From contig JANTQA010000012.1 of NCBI GenBank assembly GCA_027625915.1, positions 1,705,001 to 1,769,000 on the forward strand: a DNA stretch of 64,000 nucleotides, read 5' to 3'. The translations under genes and the position numbers were made by a program. Of this stretch, positions 11,379 through 23,037 are shown piece by piece; positions within the stretch are counted from its first letter, which is position 1, and each line of letters opens with the position of its first letter. This stretch comes from Anaeramoeba flamelloides. Lineage: Eukaryota > Metamonada > Anaeramoebidae. The notes under the pieces were generated by a model that saw only the letters and a program-made list of their open reading frames with translations, was not told the origin of the DNA and did no database searches.

Positions 11379-12477
11379 ATTAAAAAAAAAATCAAAAATC
11401 ACTCCGGAATAATAATGATCTGAATTTGAGACTATTTTTGAAGCAAACTTTTATGAAAATAATCTGAAATTTGATTCAAAATCTATTGAATTTTTAAATG
11501 AAATATCATTGAAATACTCAATGGAAGGTTCGGGGGAATTTCAAGGAAATTTCTGTTGAAAATTTTAAGGAATTAAAGAAAAAATGTTGAAAAATATATG
11601 AAAAATAAATGAAAATTTATTCAATTTTCAAAAGGTTTTTTAATTTTTTGATTTTTATGTGCGAAAAAGACGAAAACAAAAATACAAAAAAAAGAAAAAA
11701 ATAGATAGCGATAGAAATAAAGTAATTAAAATAAACTCCATTTCACTCAAAGGGTACAGCCAAAAAATGAAAAATTCTATTTTTTTTTTAAGAATCAACC
11801 AACATTCTATTGTTTGGAACAAAGGGAAATTAATAAAATTTGGATTAGAGTTGAGATTCAGAAAAGAGAAGCCTGAAAAAGCAATAAATTTCAAGAAAAA
11901 AATAAAATGTTAAAAACAATTTTTGGGCTACTTTCATTGGAACGTCTCTTGTAAAATTTTCTCAATTTCTTTAGGAAATTAAAATTGTTCGAAATGCAAT
12001 TTTTCAAATATTAAATACATTTATTACAAAAGAGATTATAAAGCCTCAATTTTCGTAAAGTTTATTTGGAGTTTCAAACATTTTTTTTTCTTTAAAATTT
12101 TATTTTTGAAAAGAAAAACAGAAAACAAATATCTAAAATAAAAAAAAATAAAAAAACTTTTCTTTTATTTTTTTCATAAATTAATAGAAAAATTGATCAA
12201 CCATACTGGACAAAAATTCATCATTTGTTTGAATTGTTAATATTACTGAAAAAGAAAGTTAATTATTAGAATTAATAAACATGTTGATTTTTTAACACAG
12301 GGATTTTAAATACTTTATTTTGAGCCTTTGTTTTTTGTTTGATTTTGAAATAAAGGTTGTAATTGAAATTTTGTTATTTTTTTTTTTTTTTAATTTTGTT
12401 GACTTTGCATTATGAATAAGTTGAACTGATTGAATTTAAGTAAAGTGGTATAAATTAATTTCATCATTATTTTTTTA
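11379..12477. other. Intergenic spacer, no gene seen
   Basis: AT-rich DNA with a 60-80-codon Lys/Ile/Phe-rich open frame on each strand at 11655-11913. Neither looks like a gene. Confidence 0.45.
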
Positions 12478-13965
12478 TTATTGAAGAAGTGTAAATTACA
12501 CTCAAAATGACAGTTGACTTAAATTTCCTTTCAGAAATTTAAGCATAAAATCATAGATTTAATGGTTATTAATCAATGTAAATAATTTCAAACTTTCACA
12601 GTTTAAAATTAATTAATTAAGATTTATTTCTTTTAATTCATTTAGAAAAATTAATCTATATTTTTAACATAAGAAGGGCAGACCCATAAAAAATGATTAA
12701 TATTTTTTATTATTTCTTTCCGTTCATGTTTTAAACATAAAGGATAAAATTGATTTGAGTTTTTATCGATTATTTAATAATACCTATTTAGACCATTATT
12801 AAATGTCCTGAATTTTCGGATTGTTGAACTTGATGGATAACTTAAATATTTTTGGGCTTTAAATAAAGAATTTTGATTTTTTATTTTTTTGAAATATTTT
12901 TACATTTCTAGCTCTTGGAATTCTATTATTCAATATATGTATAATCATAGATTTCTTTTTTCAATTCAATTAAATTGTTTGAATTCCAATTGATTCTATT
13001 GTTTGTTTGTTGTTTAAATTTTATTAATTTTTCCAAATAAGGGTGGTTTAAATTTTTTAATTTTTTTTTTGAATTTGAATTTTTTTTATAAACCAAAACT
13101 TCATATTTTCACTTTTCGGAGTCGTGGAATACCAATTTATAATCACAGTTTATGAAATCCCATTTATTAATAATCTTTCTATCGGTTTTTTACTCCTCCT
13201 GTTTCAGGACGTGGATAATTTTTAATTTGGTCATGTAAATGATATAATATTTTCTTTAATATTTTAATTATTTTTCTTCTTCTCTTTTTTATTAAGTAAA
13301 TTTTATTTGATTACACCTTTCTCAAAATAAACAAATAAAAAAAATATCATATTTTCAATTTTAAATTCTGTTTTGTAAATGAAAAAAATATGTTTCTATC
13401 TATTTTAAATATTTCTATAATACGTGAATTAATCAAAGAATTTAAGTAATTCAAAGTTTTTATTTTATAATTAAGAATTTCTACCCATATGCCAATTGAA
13501 TTAATATAAAAAGTTTAAATAATTTAATTTTCAAATTATTTGTTAATAAATTATTATTAAATAATTAATTTGATTTATTATAAGTTACTTTTACCCTTTT
13601 CGAATTATATAACAAATGTAAAATTTTATCCAAATAAATTACCAAATAGCTAATCTTTGATAAATCCTGAGTAATATTTGTTTTATCTTTATTAGGTTTT
13701 AATCTAAATTGAATAATAATTTCATATATTGGATTTAATCTTTGATTTGAAGTATTTGTTTCCTTTTTAATTTAAAAGTAAATCATCTACAAACCTTTGA
13801 CAATGATCTGTTAATGTTATAATTTTCAATAAAAGAAAATGAGAAATTAGAGCAAATAAGATAGGAAACAATGGATCTCCTAGGAATATACCAAGTACTT
13901 TAATTTCCTTATTATCATCAAAAGATGATATTTTTTTTTCTATTATTCTCAAAGGATGATTATAA
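12478..13965 (-). mobile_element. LINE copy with reverse transcriptase and zinc-knuckle motifs (decayed)
   Basis: Minus-strand reading: a segment IEKKISSFDDNKEIKVLGI leads into LGDPLFPILFALISHF (RT motif, 13845-13885), then FVDDLL (catalytic YxDD-equivalent, about 13780-13798), a block about 50 residues later with LKPNKDKTNI and ISYLVIYLDK (RT thumb-side motifs), and near 12670-12760 CLKHERKEIIKNINHF and FLWVCPSYVKN, a C-H-C zinc knuckle. The 3' end begins GAAGAAGTGTAAATTACACTC (plus-strand sense) near 12483, shared with the copy at 7204-8641. Several stops interrupt it. The GDPLxPILFAL form points to non-LTR elements. Confidence 0.75.
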
Positions 13966-15012
13966 AATGATTAATTTCCAACTTATGTCGTTTTCTAGTT
14001 TAGTTTTGAATGAGATAAATCAACAAAAAAATTCTCAATTATTAATTCCAACGAAAATCTTTACAAGTCAATGTGTTTCAGTTATAATGGCTGAATTACT
14101 ATGTATTTAAAGGGTAAAATTGGATATTAGAATAAAAAAAATTAAGTTTAGAAATTTTAAATTGAAAACAATTTTTTATATTTTGTTTTTTTTTCTGTTT
14201 TTCTATTTATACTTGAGGAATTTCCAAACAAGCAGGTAACTTTTTTTAAAAAAAATTTCAGATAAAATCCTTATTTGTTAGATGATCTAATCCATTATTT
14301 GGAAATAAAAAAATTAAGTTAAATATTAATACCAATGAATCAAGCACCTATTAACTTTATTTCAAATTATATTCACCAAAATATTTTCAAATTTAAAAAA
14401 AAAAAAGCACTTTTTGAGGAGAAAACAATACATGACCAATTTAAATAAAAAACGGGCAATATTGAGAGTCACAAACATTTTTTTCATCCAAAAAAATTCT
14501 GTTATAGGTTTTAATTTGATTGGAAATTTTGTTGAGACTAATCCTCTGAGGGAAAGAATCTTTTCTATCAAAAAGAAAAAAATAATCATCAATTTTCAAA
14601 CTAGAAAATATCTTTTAATATCGAGATCATCCAAGTTCGTAGCTTAATTTATGTAATATTATACAAAAAAACAAATGGAATTATTATCAAGAATCAATTA
14701 CTGATTGTTAATAATTTTTATATCTTTAAATAGTTTTTTTAGGATTGAGCCAAATAAATATATTTTAAAATAAATTTGCATCACTCTCTTTTTTGTTAAT
14801 ACCTTTTTGTTAATCAAAAAAAAAATTTATTACAAAATCTATAACTACAAAACAAAAATCTGTTATTTCAAATATTGTTAAAATAGTGAGAATAATCGTA
14901 GAGAAATTGTATTGATTTTTAGTGTAATTTTCTTTGATCTTCAATTGAAGATCAAAATGAAAACTGTTGTTTTTTTAAAATATAGCCCTAAGAATTTGAG
15001 TTTTTATAATTG
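13966..15012. other. Repeat-derived spacer
   Basis: No gene seen. The segment 14280-14480 is similar, in inverted orientation, to 42640-42800 (shared GGTCATGTATTGTTTTCTCC-like and ATTCA(T/A)TGGTATTAA-like stretches), so at least part of this is an unclassified dispersed repeat. Confidence 0.4.
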
Positions 15013-15699
15013 TTAAGGGTCTAGTCATTTAGGGGTGAAAAGGCACCAGACTCAAGGGGTGGCCTGAGACCAAAAAGGGTATTGTGAAATAGCCCTTCTT
15101 TTGGTTGACAAAATTCAAATAACAAAAAAAAAAAATTTCATAGATCTCTTTGACAAAAAATTAAAGGAAAAAAAAGAGTTCTCAATTTCAAAAAATCAAA
15201 ATATAAAAAAAAAAATTCATCTTTTCTCATTTTCTTATTCAAAAGAGGTTAAATTTCTTTAATTTAAAACAAATTGCTTTCTTGTATTTCGCAATCAATT
15301 TTATTCGATTTAGCCTGATTTGTGGTTATTTTAAAACCCTCTAAATTTGACCAAGAAAGGATCAGGTAATAGTCTTTCAATAAAAATAACTCATTTGAAA
15401 AAAGAAAAAAAAGAAAAAAAAAGTCACCGAGATCTCAAAAAGCGCCAAAGAGAGACACTTCAAAACTGACATAGTTGTTTTCAGAATTGTAATTCACAAC
15501 CATTCTAATTGGAAATTGAGTGTCGCTCTTTGGCGCTTTTTTCTAAAAATATCCTCATTTTTGGTTGTTGATTTTTGGAGATCGATCGTACATCATAGGT
15601 TGGTTGGTTTACGATTGGTGTTAGGTCCTCAATAAAATTACTAAAAAGTTTTTTTCCATTTCAGAATAAAAAATTTCACCGTAATGACTCGACCCTTAA
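15013..15699. repeat. TTAA element R1, copy 1 (687 bp)
   Basis: Ends TTAAGGGTCTAGTCATTT (15013) and, reverse-complemented, TTAAGGGTCGAGTCATTA (15699). Further copies lie at 51065-52970 and 61731-63319; all share the internal blocks AATTTAAAACAAATTGCTTT-like, TTTGTGGTTGTTTTATAACA-like and the terminal 150 bp. No transposase is encoded, so it is non-autonomous. Inside is a near-perfect 23-bp stem (15437-15459 with 15519-15541). Confidence 0.75.
15437..15541. repeat. Conserved internal stem of element R1
   Basis: Arm AAAAAGCGCCAAAGAGAGAC (15437 on) pairs with its inverse at 15519-15541, with one mismatch in 23. The same positions in the other two R1 copies are degraded. Confidence 0.7.
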
Positions 15700-16317
15700 G
15701 AAAAAATAAAGATTTATTAGTTTTCAATCAGATAGATATCAACTATTCTTGGGTAACGTGAATATATTCTATTTATTTCTTCTTGATTCTCCAAAGTCCA
15801 ATGATAAAAAAAATAATTGATATTTGAAAAAAATATTTGGGTCACTTTGACGGAAACAAAGTTTACAAGTCATTAATTTTTTAGTTCACCACAATTTTTC
15901 TTTTTTTTTAATTTGCAAAAAATAAATATTCAATTAATTTTTCTCGATTTTATACTATTTTGAACTCAAAATTGTTATGTGTTCTTTAATAAATTTAAAA
16001 ATAAAAACTAAAAATAAATAATTAGTTTGGATTTATAATTTATTTTTTTTATGTAATTTTTTTTCATTTTCATTGAAAAATTCATTAATTTTTTTTCATC
16101 TATTTTTTGTTATAATAATTTTCAAACCAATTACCCTTTCAGAAATCAAATTAAAAAAATTTTTTTGGGAGAAGACACAACAAAAAGTGTTAATTTCAAA
16201 AAAATATTTAAAACTGAAAAAATAAAAAAAAAAAGGTTGTAAAGAAATTAACAACAATTTGCAGAAAACCAATGTTGAAATATTGTATAAAAGATAAGAT
16301 TTACAGATTGAGTCAGG
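15700..16317. other. 3' flank of the NKAP gene, no gene seen
   Basis: AT-rich spacer following the R1 element; nothing recognisable. Confidence 0.4.
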
Positions 16318-17227
<910 letters not shown>

Positions 17228-18639
17228 TTTGATCGGTTTTTTGTTTAATTTGGGAAGTTTGTGAAGAGTAAAGAGTGAATTTTTGAGAAAGTTGGACTGT
17301 TGGTTTTATTTTGGTTTTGTTGTTGTTTGTTCAAAAAAAAAATTATTAAAAGGAGAACAAAAATTGATTTTCAAAAAATGAATTATTGTATTTCTTTCTA
17401 AATGCTCACCAGTTTTTAATTATTTGTAATTATCTTTTCTATTGGTGATTTAAAATGAAGAAAGTAGCCTAATGTTAAATAAAAAAGTTTAGCCATTCTT
17501 TTCCAATCTTATTTGTTGAAAAAATAATTGAACAAAATTATCTTTTATCTTTTGAAAAATTTCAAAAAAGATCAATGAAATATATTAAAACTCTTGAGTA
17601 GATGTTAATATGGCTTTGTGGTTTTTGTTTGAGACAATTGGAGGATTTTGGTACTTTTTTTAAATAATTGTGAAAGGTTTGTTTTTTTTTCAAAAGTTTC
17701 ATAAACATTTAGATCATTTGATGAAGAAATTAATCCTTTTGATTTTCCAATAATAATTTTTACGTTTTTATTGTAAGGCATTGAAAATCATTTTAAATAC
17801 TTTATGAAAAAGTATATATGCACATCTCTGTGATTAAAATAAATTGTGAACAAATCGTCTGATCCCTAATTCAAAATAAACTATCTTTCAAAATAATTGA
17901 CACATTAAAAATCAAATTTTAAAGAAAAATATTTTTAATAATTGAATTTATCTATTATAATATAAAAATTTCGATTTTAATATTCAATACTATACTCAGG
18001 AGATATTCATTTTTTGTCTAAAAATAAAAGAAAAAAAAATAAATAAACTGTTAAAAAAAATTGGGAAATTTATTTTGAAATAAGCATTACATAAAAATAG
18101 ACAATTCAAAAAAGTAAAAAAACCCATTTATCGATTCTTTTTCTATTTGGAAAACTAAATCTCATCTCTTTTTCAGATTTGAAACCAATTTTTTCATTAA
18201 TTCATCTGTAACTTTTTTCTAATTTTTCATTTTCATTTTCCATTTTAACAAAATACTGTGGAAAAAATAAAAAAAAGAAAAAATGATTTATTTGCAAACT
18301 TTTCATTGTGAGGGGAAAAACTTCAAAACGATACAAAAGCAATTCAAAATTCAAATCTAAGATGGGCTATTTATTATGGAATTTAGTTTATAATCCATTT
18401 ACTTTTTTTTTTTTCTTGTTCCAATGTTAATAAATATGATCTAATTGACGACCCAATAGGACACCTAGATTCAAATCAATTTTGAAGGTGATACCCTTTG
18501 ATCTTTTAAGTAACATATAAATTTTGAATGCAATTTGTTCACAATTTTTTCATAATTTTCTATATGTATTAATTTTGATACTACAAAAATTTCAACAAAA
18601 CTTTTATCTATTTTTTAAGGAAGTAAGTACATTTTTCAA
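17228..18639. other. Intergenic spacer, no gene seen
   Basis: AT-rich DNA upstream of the NKAP start; no convincing exon or repeat was recognised. Confidence 0.4.
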
Positions 18640-19625
18640 ATTTTGAGTGCAATCATTTATTGTGAAAATGAATCCTTAAAATCCTTTCTTTACCCAAACA
18701 CGGAGATATTTTAATAAGTACTACAGTGGGATATATACTCATATAATATTTTTTCATACCAACCAAAAAAAGGTATTCAAAAAAATGAAAAGATTGATCA
18801 AGAAAAAAGAAAAAAAAATCATTTATTTTTTGATCTTATCTATAACATTTTATACAATTACTTATTCTTAATTTCGTTTTATTTTTAATTCTTTCTGGAA
18901 TAAACTTTTGTTAGTAAAATTTTTGAGACACAAATTACTTTTTATTTCTAAAGAATTTCCAAAATGACATTTAAATCCTATTTTAATATAATTCATCAAT
19001 TTCTAGTTTTATTTCAGAAAATAGGATATTTTTTGAATTCTTTATCTTGATAATAAAAATTTATTGGATAAATTCTTTTGATTTATATTTATTTATTTTC
19101 CATCAAAATTAGATCTCAAAATAATTCTGGATCTGATTGTAATTTTTTTCTAATTTTTCATTTATTTTGGGTTGAATCTTTTGAAAGTGTTTTTTGATTC
19201 CAAGAATTCAACAACTTTATTTTAATTTTTGAAATAGTATTCTTTATTTACGGTTTTGTTGATAAAAATATTTGAAACTAAATATTTGATAAAAAATTTT
19301 GAAAAAAATGTTTAGTAAAATAATAATAAATACGAATGAGTCAACCAATTCATGGCTTTAAATGGTTTGGGTTCCTACAAAATAAAAAGATAAAGAAAAA
19401 AAAAGTTCCAAAATAGCTTTTGTTGATTGTTTATTGTTTTCATTCTTGATTTTAACAAATTAATTAGGAAAGGGGATCTATCGTTTTTTGTCTTCAAAAA
19501 GAAAATTTTTATTCTAAATACATATCTTTTTTGGCCCATTTTTTTGAGTTTACTCTTGGATTAATTTCAGGGAATCCGTCGAAAAACATTTCTAGATCCA
19601 AAAAAAAATTTAATAAAACCCAAAA
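18640..19625 (-). mobile_element. LINE fragment, uninterrupted copy of the 5'/middle part
   Basis: Aligns along its length with 6860-7105 plus 8738-9485, e.g. the plus-strand landmarks TTTCCAAAATGACATTTAAATCC, the 20-base-scale block TTTATTTCAGAAAATAGGAT, and TTTATTTTGGGTTGAATCTTT. It has no interruption where the other copy holds a MITE, so it documents the empty site. Decayed, with stops in all frames. Confidence 0.65.
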
Positions 19626-22059
19626 TTTTATGAAATAAAAATTTATATTCAAAAAATCGAAATATAAAAATGCAAATTAGTTTGATTCTTTTCTTTCCAA
19701 ATAGGTCAGAGAACTATCTTTTGGTTTGAAAGTTTCCTGTTATGATGGTACTTAAAAATAATTATTCAGTAATGTTTAAACAATTAAAATATTCCAAAAT
19801 GGTGAAATGTAGTTAATTCCTTAAGAAATTTTTTCCAATTTGATACTTCATTTTTGAATTTCCTTTTTAATTAATTAAAATATTTGAAATCAATAATATA
19901 TTTACTTATTATTTATTATTGATTCATACGATTGATTAAGCTATAACTCCTCTCTAAAAAAGAAACAGGCTTATTATTTTGAAAATACCACAACAAGGAA
20001 AAAAAAATAAAATCTGAAAATTAATGTTTGCCAAAACTACTTTTTGGATATCAGTTTTAAATCTTTTTATAAATTATTATTTTCAAATTTATAATAATTT
20101 TATATAATTAAGAAAAGATGGCTATTAAACTCATTAAGATTCGAATGTCCCCTTTTTAAAAATTACATAGTATGAAAAAAACGCCTATTTTTGGGGTAAA
20201 AACACTTTAGTAAAATACATTATCATTCAAAAAAAAAAAAAAAAGATTAAACAAATTTTTTTCAGATGAAAAATCTACCATTATTTTAGAAATTTAGCTT
20301 ATTTGTTGAAATGTAAAAGTATGTTGTAATTGGGTGTAAATAGTATTAGTGATACATTGCCCACAACAATCCAAAAAATCTATTCTAAATATTATTGAAC
20401 AATAAATTATTACATTGTTTAAGTATGATCACTAATAAAAATTGTCATTTTGGAAATTGTTTTTTGAATTCCTTTTTCCTAATCTCCAAATAAAAACTCA
20501 AAATAATAATATATTTGAGTATTTAATAATTCTTTTTTAGGATCTTCAGAAAGAAAATAATTTTAATAATTTTCTCATTTCAAAGATTAACTAAAAAATT
20601 ATCAACATAAAAATCCAAAGACTAATTAATTTTGTTTTGTTCAAATAAAGTTACTTGTAGCATCAATACATTTCTAGTTAGTGAGAATAATGTGTAAAAC
20701 ATAATATATTTGTTAATTATCTAATTTTTTAAAACAATTGAATTATTTAGTAACTAATCTACATTTCTCAGACAGTTTTAAGAAATATATTCTGCACCTT
20801 TGTAGTCTGAATATTGATAATTCAACCTTTAAATTTAATGAATCCAGATTTTTTTCAAAACAATGGATGATTTTTAATTGACAAAATCAATAAATAGTTC
20901 TAATTTAAGAATCAAATTTTTAGATACATTTGAACCTTGGTTGAGAACAAATTTGATTTATAATCAATAACAGCATACTTTAATCTGAGATTCTCCAAGG
21001 TAGACACTAATACCTCAAAATAAAAAAAAGTTCATTTAGAGTTTTTGTTCAAACTATATTTTTATACTTGAACGGAGTTCCAAAAAATCATTAAAACGAA
21101 GCAAAGAAAAAATTTTTAACTCTTTTTTTTAAAAGTTTGTTTCCCAATTCATTTATCCAAAAATAATAATATATTTAAAGAATGAGTCAAGATTTTTTTA
21201 AAAAAATATCTTTATTTTGGTCCATTGAGAGATCAACCATTAAAAACTCTAAAACCTTGTTTTGTATTTTTGGAAATTGGTTTGTTTTAAAAATGTCAAC
21301 TTTCCAAAATAGAATGTTTTTATATAAAAACTGAAAAAACCAAAATATTCAAAATCCCAAAACACAAAACAAACAAAAGAAATTCAGAATTGTTGGATTA
21401 CAATTGTTAAGTGACACGAGTGTCTTTAATTTTAAAAACAGTTTCATCAACAATTTTTGTTACCTTAAAGTAAAAAAAAAGGATTAACAACAAAAACTCA
21501 ATTAAAATTGTCAACAAAGATTTTTAAGTTATTTTGACAAGAAAACCCAGATCATTTTTTTTATAAGAAAACAAAAATTCAATATAAATTATTCATTTCT
21601 TAAAAAAAAGCTTTGGTCTTCGAATTGGTCGATTGTAAAAAGATAACCAAAGTATTATTTTTTCAGATCTCAAAATTATTCTTGACTCAAACATTTTTTT
21701 TCAGAGAAAAAAGTAATAATTATCTATTTAAATTTATATCCAAATAACGTAAAAAGACTCAAATCGGAAAATAATACCAAAGTCTGGTTATTTTTGTTGA
21801 GTCTATTATTTGATTTAAATCTTGAAAATATTCTCTTGAAAAGAAAAATTCTGATTTGTATATTCCATTATTTTAATTTGATTATTTCTTTAATTGTAAT
21901 TAATTTTTTTTCTTCTTCTTTCTTTTGGACTTTCTTTATACACTTTTTCATACTGATTTGATTCACTTATATCACTCAATTATCTTTTCTTTTTTTTTAC
22001 TTTGTTTTCTTTCGATACTCTTAAAAAACTGAACATTGTTAACACAGAACTTTTAAAAA
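19626..22059. other. Upstream region of the cathepsin gene, no gene seen
   Basis: AT-rich spacer. The last 100 bp before the cathepsin ATG is pyrimidine-rich on the plus strand (TTATCTTTTCTTTTTTTTTA-like), consistent with a core promoter and 5' UTR, but no defined motif can be named. Confidence 0.4.
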
Positions 22060-23037
22060 ATGAAATTTCTTTTAATTGCTTTATTAGTCATTGCTGCGTT
22101 CTGTGAACCACTGACAGAAGAGAACTACAACTTCCTTTTCTCAAAGTTCCAAACACAATACAACAAAAACTACAGGCCAGAAGAGCAAGCCTTGAGATTC
22201 TCTCTGTTCAAGAGCAACCTTGACAGAATCAAAGCTCATAACGCACGAACTGATGTCTCTTTCAAGACAGGAATCAATCAATTCTCAGACTGGACAAGAG
22301 ACGAATACTTATCCATCTTACCAAACATGCCACTCCAATACTCTGACGCACCCGTCTGGGACAACAAGGAACAACCAACTGCCGAATCTGTCGATTGGAG
22401 AAAAAAAGGAGCTGTTACACCAGTTAAAGACCAAGGACAATGTGGATCATGTTGGAGTTTCTCGACAACAGGTACCATGGAAGGAAGAGATTTCATTGAC
22501 ACAGGTGTCTTGAATTCATACTCTGAATCCATGATCGTGGATTGTGACAGTGATTGTTACGGATGTAATGGATGTTGGCCATACTTAGCTCTTGAATGGG
22601 TCCAAAACCAAGGAGGTGACTGTAGCGAAAAAGATTATCCATATCACGCCGTCCAAGAAACCTGTAAAAAAAGCCAATGTAAGAAGAAAGGAACATGTAC
22701 AGGCCACACAAACATCGAAGCTGGATCAGAAGCTGCTCTTGCAACCGCTGTCGAACAAAACGGTCCAATCTCTGTTGCCATCGACGCTTCTCACTGGAGT
22801 TTCCAACAATACAAATCAGGTGTCTACTACGAACCAGATTGCTCATCATCTCAACTTGATCACGCTGTCCTCTGTGTTGGATATGGTGTCCAAAACAACG
22901 ACAAATACTGGATTGTCAAAAATTCATGGAACACTTCTTGGGGTAACGAAGGTTACATTTACATGGCTAAAGATAAATCCAATAACTGTGGTATCGCCAC
23001 CTCTGCTGTCTATCCAAACTCTTGTAAAAATCTCTAA
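22060..23037 (+). CDS. Cathepsin L-like papain-family cysteine protease (preproenzyme)
   Basis: A 325-residue lysosomal or secreted endopeptidase of family C1A. Residues 1-15 (MKFLLIALLVIAAFC) are a signal peptide; about 24-85 is the I29 inhibitory propeptide with the ERFNIN-like helix (RFSLFKSNLDRIKAHN) and GxNxFxD (GINQFSD). The mature enzyme starts near residue 109 (ESVDWRKKGAVTPVKDQGQC). Catalytic residues are Gln125, Cys131 (CGSCW), His268 (LDHAV) and Asn288 (NSWNTSWG), all in place. A Cys-rich insertion around 201-214 (TCKKSQCKKKGTCTG) is probably disulphide-bonded. Single exon; richer in G+C and with more C-ending codons than its neighbours, which suggests high expression. Role inferred: digestion in phagolysosomes. 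Confidence 0.97.
   Translation: MKFLLIALLVIAAFCEPLTEENYNFLFSKFQTQYNKNYRPEEQALRFSLFKSNLDRIKAHNARTDVSFKTGINQFSDWTRDEYLSILPNMPLQYSDAPVWDNKEQPTAESVDWRKKGAVTPVKDQGQCGSCWSFSTTGTMEGRDFIDTGVLNSYSESMIVDCDSDCYGCNGCWPYLALEWVQNQGGDCSEKDYPYHAVQETCKKSQCKKKGTCTGHTNIEAGSEAALATAVEQNGPISVAIDASHWSFQQYKSGVYYEPDCSSSQLDHAVLCVGYGVQNNDKYWIVKNSWNTSWGNEGYIYMAKDKSNNCGIATSAVYPNSCKNL

Noticed and set aside
14362-14647. Overlapping frames on both strands
   Set aside because: Lie in DNA repeated (inverted) at 42640-42800, so more likely repeat debris.
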